Numbered from the stretch's first letter, positions 25,466 to 34,954 are shown. The stretch: 64,000 nucleotides of DNA from Bradyrhizobium erythrophlei (GCF_900142985.1 NZ_LT670849.1:4604501-4668500), one strand, 5' to 3'. Program-made: numbers and translations. The notes: generated from the letters alone by a model not told the origin.

Positions 25466-25564
25466 GCAGGGCCGGCCCGGGTGCAGTCCCCAACCCTTTC
25501 AGGAACGGTTCAGCAGGAACTAAGTCCGGGCCGGTCGGTTGGAGGGTCACTAGTGCGGATTGTC

Positions 25565-26203
25565 ATGTCAAAGAGGGATTCACTTAGATACGGGCCGCCC
25601 GGCGAGAATGCGGTCCACGTTTGCGTCGATATGCAAAGGATGTTCGCGGAAGCCACGGAATGGAAGATGCCGTGGCTTGAACGGGTGCTGCCGAACATCG
25701 TTGCGATCACGTCTGCGCACGGGGAAAGAACCATTTTCACGCGCTTCATACCCGCCCGGAAGCCCGGCCAGGGCGTGGGCATGTGGCGGCATTATTACGA
25801 GCGATGGGCGTCGATGACCATCAACCGGATCGGGCCGGATATGATCGGTCTCGTTCCAGATCTCATGAAGTTCGTGCCACCCGCGAAGATGTTCGACAAG
25901 CATGTGTATTCTCCCTGGACCGGCAGCGCCTTGCATATGCAGCTGCGCGACGCGGGCGTCGACACGCTCGTGATCACCGGTGGCGAGACGGATGTCTGCG
26001 TGCTCGCAACCATGCTGGGCGCCATCGACTGGGGCTTCCGCGTCATTCTCGTCACGGATGCCTTGTGCAGCTCCGCGGACGAGACGCATGACGCGATGAT
26101 GAATATCTATCTGAACCGCTTCGGCGAGCAGGTCGAGACGGTCACGACCGGCACTCTCCTCGAAAGCTGGCCTGGCAGTGCACGGGCGCGCAAGGCGTCA
26201 TGA
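25565..26203 (+). CDS. Isochorismatase-family cysteine hydrolase
   Basis: A 212-residue alpha/beta hydrolase. The catalytic triad is visible: Asp in VHVCVDMQRMF, Lys in FDKHVYSPWTG and Cys in ITGGETDVCVLATMLG, the classic arrangement of isochorismatase, nicotinamidase and N-carbamoyl hydrolases. The substrate cannot be read from the sequence. ATG 25565 is chosen because upstream codons are not conserved in type. Confidence 0.8.
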   Translation: MSKRDSLRYGPPGENAVHVCVDMQRMFAEATEWKMPWLERVLPNIVAITSAHGERTIFTRFIPARKPGQGVGMWRHYYERWASMTINRIGPDMIGLVPDLMKFVPPAKMFDKHVYSPWTGSALHMQLRDAGVDTLVITGGETDVCVLATMLGAIDWGFRVILVTDALCSSADETHDAMMNIYLNRFGEQVETVTTGTLLESWPGSARARKAS

Positions 26204-26361
26204 GCGGCTGGCCGTGCCATCTCGTGCAGATGATCTTCGTTTGCAGCGATACGACGAGCACCTTGACCTTTTGCAGTCGTCCTTCCCGCGGCCCCCTCAA
26301 CCTCTTCGAGCGAAGTCACCCGAACTCCTTCAGCTTTCTAGTATGTACTTAAGGACCGACG

Positions 26362-26898
26362 ATGCCAAATCTTATCAATCTGCCGCCCTTTACCGAAGAC
26401 GGTGACGTTTGCGTTGTGGTCGAAACGCCCCGGGGCAGCCGGGCTAAGTTCGATTACGACCCAAAGCTCAAGACATTTACGCTGTCAAAGTCGCTGCTAA
26501 CGGGTCTTACCTATCCGCACGACTGGGGGTTCGTGCCCTCGACCCAGGCCGACGACGGCGACCCGATCGATGTCATGGTCGTGCACGACGCCGCGACCTT
26601 CCCGGGCATTATCCTCACTTGCCGCGTCATCGGCATTCTTCAAATCGAGCAGAAGCACAAGGGTAAGACCCTGCGCAACGACCGTGTGTTCGCCGTGCCC
26701 AGGGATTCGCACTCGGAGCAGGCCCTGAAGGACGTGAGCGATCTTTCGAAGCCGATCCGACAGGAGCTTGAAAAGTTCTTCAAGGCGACCGATGAGCTTG
26801 AGGACAAAAAGCTTACTATCATTGGCTGGAAAGGGCCTAAGGCGGCCGTGCAGGCCATCAAGGATGCTTCTAAATCGTTCAAGAAGAACGGCGAGTAA
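26362..26898 (+). CDS. ppa: Inorganic pyrophosphatase
   Basis: A 178-residue family I soluble pyrophosphatase that hydrolyses PPi to two phosphates and drives biosynthetic reactions. The signature DDGDPIDVMVVHD holds the Mg-binding aspartates; LTYPHDWGFVPST and an active-site Lys/Arg set are also present. The length is normal for bacteria. This is probably an accessory copy rather than the housekeeping one, since it sits among accessory genes, but that is inference. Confidence 0.88.
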   Translation: MPNLINLPPFTEDGDVCVVVETPRGSRAKFDYDPKLKTFTLSKSLLTGLTYPHDWGFVPSTQADDGDPIDVMVVHDAATFPGIILTCRVIGILQIEQKHKGKTLRNDRVFAVPRDSHSEQALKDVSDLSKPIRQELEKFFKATDELEDKKLTIIGWKGPKAAVQAIKDASKSFKKNGE

Positions 26899-26995
26899 TA
26901 GCTGCGCGGCCTTCGCGCGCTGCTTTTTTGCCGCCGGCCGTTGAGCTTCTTTCGCGAGCCGCCCGCGCAGAGGGTAGCGGCGCGGCACCCTCGGT

Positions 26996-27135
26996 GTCAT
27001 CGTCGAGACCGCGAGGGAGGCGCTCGCAAAGGCTGCGGAGTTTCTCGAGGAAGGCACAGGGAGGTGATCTTCAAGGATCTGCTCGGAAACGTTTTGGACC
27101 GTGCTGTGGTAGTGACTATGGCCGAAATCGAATAA
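26996..27135 (+). pseudogene. Frameshifted small protein remnant
   Basis: The frame VIVETAREALAKAAEFLEEG is followed in another frame by HREVIFKDLLGNVLDRAVVV to a stop at about 27133-27135. The two parts join into one plausible alpha-beta protein of about 45 residues. No start codon is in register. Confidence 0.45.
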
Positions 27136-27167
27136 TAACCGAGGCGCACTAAGGGCCGCCGCCACCG

Positions 27168-27635
27168 ATGACCTTCAGGATCGGGATCATCTCCGACACG
27201 CACGGGCTGCTCAGACCGGAGGCGGAGCGTCGCCTGGCTGGCGTCGATCACATCATTCATGGCGGCGACATTGGACGTCCCGAAATTATAGACGCGTTGC
27301 GTCGCATCGCCCCGGTTACTGCGATACGCGGAAACGTGGATATTGACGACTGGGCTGTTGCATACCGTGAGACCGAGGCCGTGCGACTTGCGGGAAAAGC
27401 GATCTACGTTCTGCACGATCTGAAGACCCTGCGGATCGATCCGATCGCGCGCCGCATCGACGTCGTCGTGTCCGGTCATTCCCGTGCGCCGAAGATCGAC
27501 ATGGCCGACGGCGTGCTCTACCTGAATCCAGGAAGCGCGGGCCGGCGGCGCTTCGGGCTGCCCGTCACGCTTGCGACGATCGACGTGACGCCGGACAAGC
27601 TGCGGGCGGAAATCCATGATCTCGGCGATGTATAA
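27168..27635 (+). CDS. YfcE-like metallophosphoesterase
   Basis: A 155-residue calcineurin-fold phosphoesterase. The metal-binding motifs are all present: ISDTHG (D-x-H), HGGDIG (GD), IRGNVD (GN) and VVSGHSRAPK with LYLNPGS near the end. YfcE-type enzymes cleave phosphodiesters; the physiological substrate is unknown. Length and architecture are complete. Confidence 0.82.
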   Translation: MTFRIGIISDTHGLLRPEAERRLAGVDHIIHGGDIGRPEIIDALRRIAPVTAIRGNVDIDDWAVAYRETEAVRLAGKAIYVLHDLKTLRIDPIARRIDVVVSGHSRAPKIDMADGVLYLNPGSAGRRRFGLPVTLATIDVTPDKLRAEIHDLGDV

Positions 27636-27657
27636 CCTGTCGCGAGGATGCGTCGGC

Positions 27658-28359
27658 TTAAATCGGTGGCAGATCCAGATGAGGAGGCGGAGGAAGGACC
27701 GCCCGAATCCGGTCCCCCGGCGAGACCTCGCCTCCCTCCGTTACGATCGCCATGACGCCGGCCTTGAAACGTGGCCCCGCCGCTTCGCCCTGCAGGCGAT
27801 TCTTCAATCCGCACATGAAGCGATCGATGAGGACGCAAGGCGTGCGGAGTCCGGTAAGTTCGAGCATCGCCGAGGCGCCAAGTAGGAGCAACGTGCCCAA
27901 GGGAAGGCATTCGAGATCGAGCCCGACCGTAGCGATGTTCTCGCCGAGATCTCCTTGGCACACCTCGAATCCGGAAGTCCGGAGCGCATCGAATAGTTCG
28001 CTCGGGATCAGGTGGACCTGCCGGAGGTTGGGCGCCTTTGGGTTGCGCCGCGCCAGGTATCCGTGCCGCACGAAAGGTCCGTAATGCGCATCGCCTTCGA
28101 TGCCATGGCCCCTCGTCAATATGATCGATGGTCGAGAGATCTTGCTAAAGCGATGCCGCCCGTCGATGGACACGGCGACCACTGCGCCACTCGGGACGGA
28201 ATCCTGTTCGTGAAGTTGGATTTCTGGCTCAGGCACGTTGCCGAATGGACGGTTTAATCGGACGATCTTGAGAAGCTGGAGTGGCAGCGGCCCTGACCGA
28301 GGCCGCGGAGATGACGCGTCGTAATCCCTAAGGTTCCACCGAGCTCTCCCCTTGCGCAT
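27658..28359 (-). CDS. MOSC-domain protein
   Basis: A MOSC domain (molybdenum cofactor sulfurase C-terminal type) with ILTRGHGIEGDAHYGPFVRH, GDLGENIATVGLDLECLPLG and the conserved Cys in LTGLRTPCVLIDRF. MOSC proteins handle sulfur or Mo-cofactor transfer in the cytosol. The start is uncertain: ATG 28359 gives an atypical leader of about 60 residues, and the domain proper begins near VVAVSIDGRHRF. It is transcribed away from the 28414 gene. Confidence 0.72.
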   Translation of the reverse strand: MRKGRARWNLRDYDASSPRPRSGPLPLQLLKIVRLNRPFGNVPEPEIQLHEQDSVPSGAVVAVSIDGRHRFSKISRPSIILTRGHGIEGDAHYGPFVRHGYLARRNPKAPNLRQVHLIPSELFDALRTSGFEVCQGDLGENIATVGLDLECLPLGTLLLLGASAMLELTGLRTPCVLIDRFMCGLKNRLQGEAAGPRFKAGVMAIVTEGGEVSPGDRIRAVLPPPPHLDLPPI

Positions 28360-28413
28360 CGTGAAGAGACATCCATATGCCATCCATGGAGATGGTATAT
28401 GGATGGAAATCAA

Positions 28414-28833
28414 ATGGCCTCGCATGTTCAAGACCTAAGGCCGAAGCCTCCGGAAACCGAGAAGATCACCATCAACCTTGGCTATGTCGACTTGGGCCAT
28501 GTGGATTTGATGGTGAAGGACGGATTCTATTCGAACCGCACGGATTTCATCCGGACGGCCATCCGCAATCAGCTCGAACGGCACGCCGACGTGGTCAAGC
28601 AATCCACGGCCCGTAAAGGTCTGGACCTCGGTCTACGAAACTACACGCGCGCGGATCTCGAGGCGGCGCAGGAAGCTGGCGAGATGCTGCATATCAACGT
28701 GCTCGGTCTTGCCAGCATCGCCCAGGACGTCTCTGCAGATCTCGCCCGCGCCACCATCGCCTCCGTTTCGGTGCTCGGAGCCCTCCATGCCACCCCTGCG
28801 GTCAAGGCCGCTCTTTCCGATAGAACAAGGTGA
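28414..28833 (+). CDS. Ribbon-helix-helix (CopG-like) regulator
   Basis: A 139-residue protein. KITINLGYVDLGHVDLMVKD is the beta strand and first helix, and GFYSNRTDFIRTAIRNQLER the second helix, of a ribbon-helix-helix DNA-binding fold. The C-terminal half is helical, with HINVLGLASIAQDVSADLAR. The stop overlaps the start of the esterase gene (4 nt), so it probably regulates that gene. Confidence 0.7.
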   Translation: MASHVQDLRPKPPETEKITINLGYVDLGHVDLMVKDGFYSNRTDFIRTAIRNQLERHADVVKQSTARKGLDLGLRNYTRADLEAAQEAGEMLHINVLGLASIAQDVSADLARATIASVSVLGALHATPAVKAALSDRTR

Positions 28834-30026
28834 ACACGATGTTGAATCGGGACACGCTCCGCGAGGCCACGCGGTTGACACAAGCAGGGCAACTGACCGA
28901 AGCCACGGCGCTGCTGCAGCGAATGTTGAGAGGCGAGCGCCCGCCGGCGGAGGCATCGCCCAACCCAAGTCGCGTTCGCCTTCCAGGCCGCGCTCCGCCC
29001 ACCATCGACCTCAAGGCCAACGGCGTCGGCATGGCCGAACGCGCAGCGCCGGCGGAGACGCCCGCCACGGCGCGTCGGCACCGGCCATTGTTCGATCGCG
29101 CGAAGGACGGCACCTGGCTCGGCCTGCGGGGCGTCAAGGGCCCGCGTCCTTCGATGGCCGACATCGTGCCGGAAGGAACGAAGTTCATCGACGGCATCTA
29201 CACCAACCAGGCCGGAAGCCGGACCTACAAGCTCTTCGTCCCGAGCAGCTACCACCAAGGTCAGCCGCTGCCGCTCGTGGTGATGCTCCACGGTTGCACC
29301 CAGTCGCCGGACGATTTTGCAGCCGGCACCAGAATGAACTTCATCGCGCAAGAACAGAACTGCCTGGTGGTCTATCCGGCGCAGCCCAGCGGCGCCAATC
29401 CGTCCAAATGCTGGAATTGGTTTCGCGCGGCGGACCAGCGCCGTGACGAAGGCGAGCCTTCGCTGATCGCGGGCATCACCCGCCGTGTCATGCAGGACTA
29501 TTCGGTCGATCCGAAGCGCGTCTTCGTTGCCGGCTTCTCGGCCGGAGGCGCCGCTGCGGCCGTCATGGGTGCCACCTATAGCGATCTGTACGCGGCGGTC
29601 GGGATCCATTCCGGTCTCGCCTACGGAGCGGCTTCCGATATGCCATCGTCGTTCGCCGCCATGCGACAAGGGGGCAAAGGCGGTCGTCAAGGCGGCCCGA
29701 TGATCCCAACCATTATTTTTCACGGTGACCGCGACACCACCGTGCATCCCGACAACGGCGCCCACCTTGTCGAACATGCCATCGGAGCGACAACGACACG
29801 AAAGAAGGTTCATCGCGGCGAAATTCCGAGAGGGCATGGATATACCCGCACGACTCACACCGACGGCGAACGCGAGATTCTGGAGCACTGGAATGTCCAC
29901 GGCGCCGGCCATGCATGGTCCGGAGGCAGCCCGGCCGGATCCTTTACGGACGGAGAGGGGCCGGATGCAACGAAGGAAATGCTGCGTTTCTTTCTCGAGC
30001 ATCCGAAAGCATTGAAGGCACATTAG
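28830..30026 (+). CDS. PHB-depolymerase-type esterase
   Basis: A 398-residue alpha/beta hydrolase of the extracellular PHB depolymerase/feruloyl esterase type. LVVMLHGCTQSPDDFAAGTR carries the oxyanion hole, VFVAGFSAGGAAA the nucleophilic Ser, HGDRDTTVHPDN the Asp and HGAGHAWSGG the His. There is no classical signal peptide; the first 100 residues are charged and Pro-rich. It overlaps the RHH regulator gene by 4 nt. The link to polyhydroxyalkanoates is suggested by family and by the PHA-system gene at 30990. Confidence 0.8.
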   Translation: MNTMLNRDTLREATRLTQAGQLTEATALLQRMLRGERPPAEASPNPSRVRLPGRAPPTIDLKANGVGMAERAAPAETPATARRHRPLFDRAKDGTWLGLRGVKGPRPSMADIVPEGTKFIDGIYTNQAGSRTYKLFVPSSYHQGQPLPLVVMLHGCTQSPDDFAAGTRMNFIAQEQNCLVVYPAQPSGANPSKCWNWFRAADQRRDEGEPSLIAGITRRVMQDYSVDPKRVFVAGFSAGGAAAAVMGATYSDLYAAVGIHSGLAYGAASDMPSSFAAMRQGGKGGRQGGPMIPTIIFHGDRDTTVHPDNGAHLVEHAIGATTTRKKVHRGEIPRGHGYTRTTHTDGEREILEHWNVHGAGHAWSGGSPAGSFTDGEGPDATKEMLRFFLEHPKALKAH

Positions 30027-30121
30027 AGTCTGTTTTGGTGCCCGGCTTCTGCAGTTCCAATTTCCTGCGTCTGCTGGCTCCGGTTGGGCGAGGTATTGGC
30101 GCAGGAGGGCGCGACGGGGTC

Positions 30122-30146
30122 GGAACAGAGTGCGTCCTGATTGGTT
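30122..30146 (+). promoter_or_regulatory. EcfG-type promoter
   Basis: GGAAC (30122-30126), 16-nt spacer, GGTT (30143-30146), 34 nt before ATG 30180. Confidence 0.55.
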
Positions 30147-30179
30147 GGCCTGCTGATCCTTCACGATCGGAGAACGCAC

Positions 30180-30407
30180 ATGAGATGGGTTTTGGCGGCG
30201 GCTTTCGCGGTCGCGGTTTCGTTCGCTCTCGCGCCCGCTGCGGACGCAAAGGGCTGCATCAAGGGGGCCATCGTCGGCGGTGTCGCCGGCCACATGGCGG
30301 GACACGGCAAACTTGGTGCTGCGGCCGGGTGCGTCGTCGGCCATCACGAAGCGAACAAGGCCGACCCGAACAAGGCGAACGCTCAGGCTCCCTCGGATCG
30401 GAAGTGA
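30180..30407 (+). CDS. Small secreted Gly/Ala-rich protein
   Basis: A 75-residue protein with signal peptide (MRWVLAAAFAVAVSFALAPA) and a mature part AKGCIKGAIVGGVAGHMAGH, then GKLGAAAGCVVGHHEANK. The glycine-zipper-like GxxxG spacing suggests membrane or oligomer contact; two cysteines may pair. A deleted paralog is at 10097-10205. The EcfG-type promoter suggests stress control. Confidence 0.7.
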   Translation: MRWVLAAAFAVAVSFALAPAADAKGCIKGAIVGGVAGHMAGHGKLGAAAGCVVGHHEANKADPNKANAQAPSDRK

Positions 30408-30412
30408 TCCGG

Positions 30413-30799
30413 ATGGGAAGCGGCGGCCACCGGGGCCGGCTCTTTCCCCCGAGATGCGTTTTCTTCGGCCTTGTCTTGGTGTTCATGACGGGCTCCGCGT
30501 TCGCTGCCGAAATGAATGCGGCAGCGATCAACTCCGCCGAGCCCTCGAAAAAGACGCTGTCGGAGACCAAAGCCGACCCCGGCAGGCATCAGGCTGCAGG
30601 TTCTGCTTGACCGGGCGCACTTCTCGGCGGGCGAGATCGACGGCAAATTCGGAGAGAATGCGAAGAAGGCATTGCGGGCCTGCGAAAAGGCGCAGCAGTT
30701 GGCGAGTCCGCCGAGGTCGGCACCGACGTTTGGGGAAAGCTTGCATCGGACGACCGGCCGGTGATTGTGAGCTACGCCATCTCCGACAAAGACGTCTGA
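30413..30799 (+). pseudogene. N-terminal remnant of an L,D-transpeptidase-type protein
   Basis: ATG 30413 starts a leader (VFFGLVLVFMTGSAFA). After a frameshift near 30585 the peptidoglycan-binding repeat IRLQVLLDRAHFSAGEIDGK, then FGENAKKALRACEKAQQL, is clear. A second shift near 30715 leads to DVWGKLASDDRPVIVSYAIS to a stop at 30797-30799. The catalytic YkuD domain is missing here; a YkuD C-terminal piece lies at 39666-39848. Confidence 0.7.
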
Positions 30800-30989
30800 C
30801 ATAAAGTGATTCATGCGGAATGGGACGCGATTCCGAGCGATTTTGGCGAAGCAGCTACTCCTGAGCTGCTTGCCGAGGCCAGGGCGCTGCCGCAACCCCG
30901 GGCACCGTAGGCAATTGGCCGGCTGTTTGGGCATCAGACACGATAGTTGCCGCCGTCGCGGCGGTAACGTGGCCTGGGCGGAAAGAACT

Positions 30990-31301
30990 CTAGCTCCGCT
31001 TGGTCAGTAGCAGATTGCCACGATTTCTGATTGCCACTTGCGCGGCCTTGGCGAAACGCTGCAACAGCCACGGCAACGTGACTTCCAGCCGGGCATGATC
31101 ATCCGAGACATCCAGATGACCCGACGCTGTCTGTCCCAGCGCGCGCACGCTGAAAGACAGGCGATCACCTTCCCATCTTTCCTCGTCGACCTGAAGGATT
31201 GGGACGTTGGCAGTCGCGCGTGCCAAGCCGGTCTTGAGGCGGCGCATAGCCTCTTCACGCCCAAGACGATGAGGAATTGAAACGATAAGAGGTGCGGACA
31301 T
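30990..31301 (-). CDS. Polyhydroxyalkanoic acid system family protein
   Basis: A 103-residue protein beginning MSAPLIVSIPHRLGREEAMR, then RLKTGLARA, with WEGDRLSFSVRALGQTASGH and LPWLLQRFAKAAQVAI. This is the PHA_gran_rgn family found near polyhydroxyalkanoate granule genes; biochemical role unclear. Start at the internal ATG 31301 fits the family better than 31337. Its presence 1 kb from a PHB-depolymerase-like gene is consistent. Confidence 0.75.
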   Translation of the reverse strand: MSAPLIVSIPHRLGREEAMRRLKTGLARATANVPILQVDEERWEGDRLSFSVRALGQTASGHLDVSDDHARLEVTLPWLLQRFAKAAQVAIRNRGNLLLTKRS

Positions 31302-31400
31302 CTTGGACACCCCGCCCACCACAGCATACGTTTTCAATGCGGCCGGTGGCGAACCGGTTCCTACGCATAGAGGGTCTACTCTAAATCTTCAGGAAATCGG

Positions 31401-31523
31401 TCAAACGGTATCGTCGCTCGATCTAACAGCGTCCCTCAGACCTACAATACCCATTAGAAGCCAGATCACGCCGGCCACGACTAGAAGATAAGCTGACGTC
31501 TCCGCGTCGCTGAGCCTCATCAT
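31401..31523 (-). CDS. 40-residue single-pass membrane protein
   Basis: The product MMRLSDAETSAYLLVVAGVI, then WLLMGIVGLRDAVRSS, has one membrane helix and a charged tail. Composition supports it; there is no ribosome binding site of note. Confidence 0.45.
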   Translation of the reverse strand: MMRLSDAETSAYLLVVAGVIWLLMGIVGLRDAVRSSDDTV

Positions 31524-31780
31524 GAATGCTCGCCAAAGAAAGCCCTGCGCTTGTCGAAGGTCGCAGGGCCTAGGTCGCCACCCTCTCCATTGCCAAGCCA
31601 ACTCGCTCGATCAATGGGCGTTCCCCAAGGCGATGGGCTGCATTATGTTCAGATTTAAACAATCGCATCGTGATCCGGGTCTAGCAACCTTAAGCATTGC
31701 GGCCCGTAGCTTCTTGTACGGCGGTTCTGTGCCTCCTCAAAGCGTGCCCGCCGTTGGCGGCCTCGTCTTTGTGCCAGCCC

Positions 31781-31963
31781 CTAGACGGGGTCGTCTTTTG
31801 TTTGGCTAGCCGCGTATCGATCCCGCGCGAGCTCCCGCTTTCCCCAAGGCGTCGTCTTCTCACCGGTTTTGAAGACGCGCTCAACGTTCCGGTTCAGGGC
31901 CTGCGTCACACCTATCCGGGCATGCATCAACGGGCCGCGACCTTCGGCCGCCATGATCAACAC
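31781..31963 (-). CDS. Small basic conserved hypothetical protein
   Basis: A 60-residue protein with MAAEGRGPLMHARIGVTQAL, then NRNVERVFKTGEKTTPWGKR. The ALNR-VERVF and WGKR elements recur in short Bradyrhizobium proteins. Function unknown. Confidence 0.6.
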   Translation of the reverse strand: MLIMAAEGRGPLMHARIGVTQALNRNVERVFKTGEKTTPWGKRELARDRYAASQTKDDPV

Positions 31964-32147
31964 TTCGATCGCGACTAAGCGTCAGGAACGGCTTTCCGCA
32001 TAGCAAAGTCCCGCGAATGCACGGGCAATGCCGCCTAGAACAAACGAGAGCGCAATAGCGGCTCCAGCGTTGGCAGCAGCCGCGCGTCCCGTGAGGTGCG
32101 AATCCAGATATCCGTTTGAATGAACGCTCGTCCGCCTATATTGATTT

Positions 32148-34136
32148 CTACGCTTTTCGGGATGGCCTGCGATTTCGAAGGAAACGACCGAGCAGACGAC
32201 GCTTGCCTTTGCGTCGAATAAGATCGATGTCGCTGACAAGTTTCGCACCGCCCTTGCGCCGCTCTAGGGTTATCTTGCGGCTGTGATAGGCCTCAAGCTC
32301 GGCGCGATGGGCAACACTGACGATCGTCGCCTTGGGTAACTCCTTCATCAACATCTCCATCATCTTGTTCTGGCTCTTCTCGTCAAGGGCAGAGGTCGCC
32401 TCGTCCAGAACGACGATATCGGGGTTGTGCAGAAGCAGTCGAGCAAATGCGAGACGCTGCTTCTCGCCGCCGGACAACGTTTGATCCCACGGCGCATCCT
32501 CTTCAATTTTTTCCTTGAGGTGGTCGAGCCCGACCTTGTGAAGCGCGACGCCAATCTCCTTGTCGTCCCAGCTTTCTTCAGATCCGGGATAGGCAACCGC
32601 GCGGCGTAGTGTGCCGGATGGCACGTAGGGCCGCTGCGGCAGCATGAACAGACGGCGATCGGGATGGAAGTTGACGCTGCCGCTGCCCCACGGCCAGAGG
32701 CCTGCAATGGCGCGCACCAGCGTGCTCTTGCCTGAGCCGGATTCGCCCGCGACGAGCAGCCGTTCGCCAGGTTCGACGACCACCTCGGTTTCGTCGACCA
32801 CGGCCGTGCCGTTGTCCAGCGAAACCGACAGGTTCTCGAGGCTTAGCATCGCTTCGCCCGTTGTTTCCCCGTGCTGGATGCGGCCGAAACCGTCGGCTTG
32901 CTCGGCGCGCTCGAGGCCATCGAGCGACATCATCAGGGAGGCGATCCGGCGTGCGCATGCGTTCCAGTCAGCGAGCCTGGGATAGTTGTCGACCAGCCAC
33001 CCAAATGCGCTCTGCACGATCGTGAACGCAGATGCCGCCTGCATCACCTGTCCAAGCGTCATGCTGCCATCCAGAAATTTGGGCGCACAAAGCAGGAGCG
33101 GGACGACAGGCGCGATCAGGCTGGAGCCTTGCGACACGAGCGTGGTGCGCATGTGCTGTCCGGCCAGCCGCGCCCATTGCCGCAGTACATTGGAGAAAGT
33201 TCTGTCGATGCCGTCGCGCTCTTCCTCTTCGCCGCCAAGTAACGCAATGCTTTCGCCATTCTCGCGCACGCGCGTCAACGTATAACGGAATTCGGCCTCC
33301 GCCTGGTTCTTGTCCTCCGATATCTGAACGAAGCGGCGCCCGATCGCCATGATCGATCCCGAGGCGATGGTCGCATAAAGAATTGCCGCGATCACCAGGA
33401 AGCCGGGAATTGTGAGCGTTGAATTCCCGACCGTGATAGTGAGCGCGCCACCGATGGTCCAGAGCACGACGATGAAAGTTGAGGCGGATAAGAATGCAGA
33501 GGTAACGCCGGCGATGAAATCGACGGGCGAGTCGGTCGCCACGCGCAAATCCTCGGCAATACGGTATTCCGGATTCTTGTGATCGCCACCAACCAGGTTG
33601 AGCTGGTAGTAGCGGCCATTGGCGAGCCAGCGTGAGATTACCGATGTGGTTAGCCATGTGCGCCAGCGGCGTTGGATGCTCATCCGCGTGAACACTTGAG
33701 CGATGCCGAGAGCGACGCTGCCAACCGCGAGCGGAAAGAAGATGGCAGTGAGGTGATAGACGGTGGCGCTGTCGCGCTTTTCGATGGCATCGAAGATCGA
33801 ACGATTCCAGAGGTTGATCCCGTATTGGAAACCGACCGTCCCGACTATAAGAATGAGAAGTCCCACTGAAAATGGAATTGCGAGGCGATCACCCGTGCCG
33901 CCCCAATAGCCGCAGGCGCTGATCCAGAAGCGCGTCAGCAGGTATCTCTTGCGCGCTTCCTCGGCTTCTTCGGGTGTCAGCTCGGGGTCGGTTTCGACAA
34001 TCTCAGGCGGTGGCAGCTCAACCTGATCTCCGCCTTCGGCGACGACTTCGACGATCGGTGCCTTTTCGTTCGATTTGTCGCCCTCGTGTGGCTCGACGAC
34101 CGTGCGCTTTCCATCTTTAACGTCTGTGTCTGTCAT
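32148..34136 (-). CDS. ABC transporter, fused permease and ATPase (SbmA/YddA type)
   Basis: A 662-residue protein. After an acidic N-terminus of about 65 residues, the SbmA/BacA-like membrane domain shows NLWNRSIFDAIEKRDSATVY and RWRTWLTTSVISRWLANGRY. The ATPase domain has Walker A GESGSGKST, signature LSGGEKQR and Walker B IVVLDEATSALDE. Such half-transporters act as dimers and move peptides or long-chain acyl compounds; the direction and substrate are not readable. The fused NBD distinguishes it from BacA itself. Stand-alone gene. Confidence 0.85.
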   Translation of the reverse strand: MTDTDVKDGKRTVVEPHEGDKSNEKAPIVEVVAEGGDQVELPPPEIVETDPELTPEEAEEARKRYLLTRFWISACGYWGGTGDRLAIPFSVGLLILIVGTVGFQYGINLWNRSIFDAIEKRDSATVYHLTAIFFPLAVGSVALGIAQVFTRMSIQRRWRTWLTTSVISRWLANGRYYQLNLVGGDHKNPEYRIAEDLRVATDSPVDFIAGVTSAFLSASTFIVVLWTIGGALTITVGNSTLTIPGFLVIAAILYATIASGSIMAIGRRFVQISEDKNQAEAEFRYTLTRVRENGESIALLGGEEEERDGIDRTFSNVLRQWARLAGQHMRTTLVSQGSSLIAPVVPLLLCAPKFLDGSMTLGQVMQAASAFTIVQSAFGWLVDNYPRLADWNACARRIASLMMSLDGLERAEQADGFGRIQHGETTGEAMLSLENLSVSLDNGTAVVDETEVVVEPGERLLVAGESGSGKSTLVRAIAGLWPWGSGSVNFHPDRRLFMLPQRPYVPSGTLRRAVAYPGSEESWDDKEIGVALHKVGLDHLKEKIEEDAPWDQTLSGGEKQRLAFARLLLHNPDIVVLDEATSALDEKSQNKMMEMLMKELPKATIVSVAHRAELEAYHSRKITLERRKGGAKLVSDIDLIRRKGKRRLLGRFLRNRRPSRKA

Positions 34137-34240
34137 TAACTAATAATCGGAGCAAGATCATAAGGTTCCATCGAGGGAACAAGATATCACGGCGCAGTTC
34201 CCCGAAGTCCAGAATGGTACATCACCATGGCTCACGCGGG

Positions 34241-34666
34241 CCAGATTGGCTCGCAGACGAATTTGCCGAACTGATTTTCGCGCTTGGTATTGTTGGCACT
34301 GGCTTGCTCGCGAAACCCCGTTCTTGCAGGGTCCACGGCCTACGCGGTAGGTGAGGGCAGGAAGTGGCCTGTTGGACTTGCGCGAAAGCCGAAGCAAGCC
34401 GTGGCCTTCTACTCGGTGCTTGCGCTATCAGTTATCCTTGGAGTTTTGCTTAACTTCAGCAAGCTTGATCCGATCAAGGCGCTCTACTGGAGCGCTGTGA
34501 TCAACGGCGTCCTCGCTGCTCCGGTCATGGTGATGTTGATGGTCCTCGTGCGCCGTAAAAAGGTGATGGGGACTTCACCATAAAGAGCAGTCTCTATTGG
34601 CTCGGCTGGGCGTCCACCATCGCGATGTTCTGTATTGTACGTATGGGCGCGACCTTCTTTCTCTAA
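34241..34666 (+). pseudogene. C-terminal remnant of an NRAMP divalent metal transporter
   Basis: FAELIFALGIVGTGLLA is followed, after a frameshift near 34315, by NPVLAGSTAYAVGEGRKWPV, then FYSVLALSVILGVLLNFSKL and ALYWSAVINGVLAAPVMVML. A second frameshift near 34573 leads to FTIKSSLYWLGWASTIAMF and the end at 34664-34666. This is the last third of an NRAMP (MntH-like) protein; the metal-binding DPGN helix is absent. Confidence 0.75.
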
Positions 34667-34723
34667 GCGCAGCCCTTCGCGTGAGAGTTCAGACCGTGCG
34701 CCGGACAACCGTCCGCGCTCGCT

Positions 34724-34954
34724 CTACCGTCTGCGCGCGACGATCCAGCCAACTATGAACGCGATCGCAAGGCTCCGCAGAGGCGATTCGCGGGTGATCC
34801 GTGTCACCTGATCGAGCACGCCGCCGGGCCGCCGACTGTCGTCAATGGCGCTCGCGATGCTTTCGGTGGTCTTCTGAACGGCTTCCGCAGCATCTTGAAC
34901 GGCCCCCGTCGCCTTGTCGAGCACGGTTCGGGGATCGGTTTCGTTCGTAGCCAT
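34724..34954 (-). CDS. Small protein with C-terminal membrane anchor (DUF883-like)
   Basis: A 76-residue protein with a helical N-terminus (DKATGAVQDAAEAVQKTTES) and a C-terminal LRSLAIAFIVGWIVARRR anchor. This is the layout of ElaB/YgaM/DUF883 proteins, which attach to membranes or ribosomes under stress. The family match is by layout rather than by strict motif. Confidence 0.6.
   Translation of the reverse strand: MATNETDPRTVLDKATGAVQDAAEAVQKTTESIASAIDDSRRPGGVLDQVTRITRESPLRSLAIAFIVGWIVARRR

Noticed and set aside
28641..30347. 568-codon open frame antisense to the esterase gene
   Set aside because: It has no family character and is a codon-bias shadow of the GC-rich PHB-depolymerase-type gene on the plus strand.
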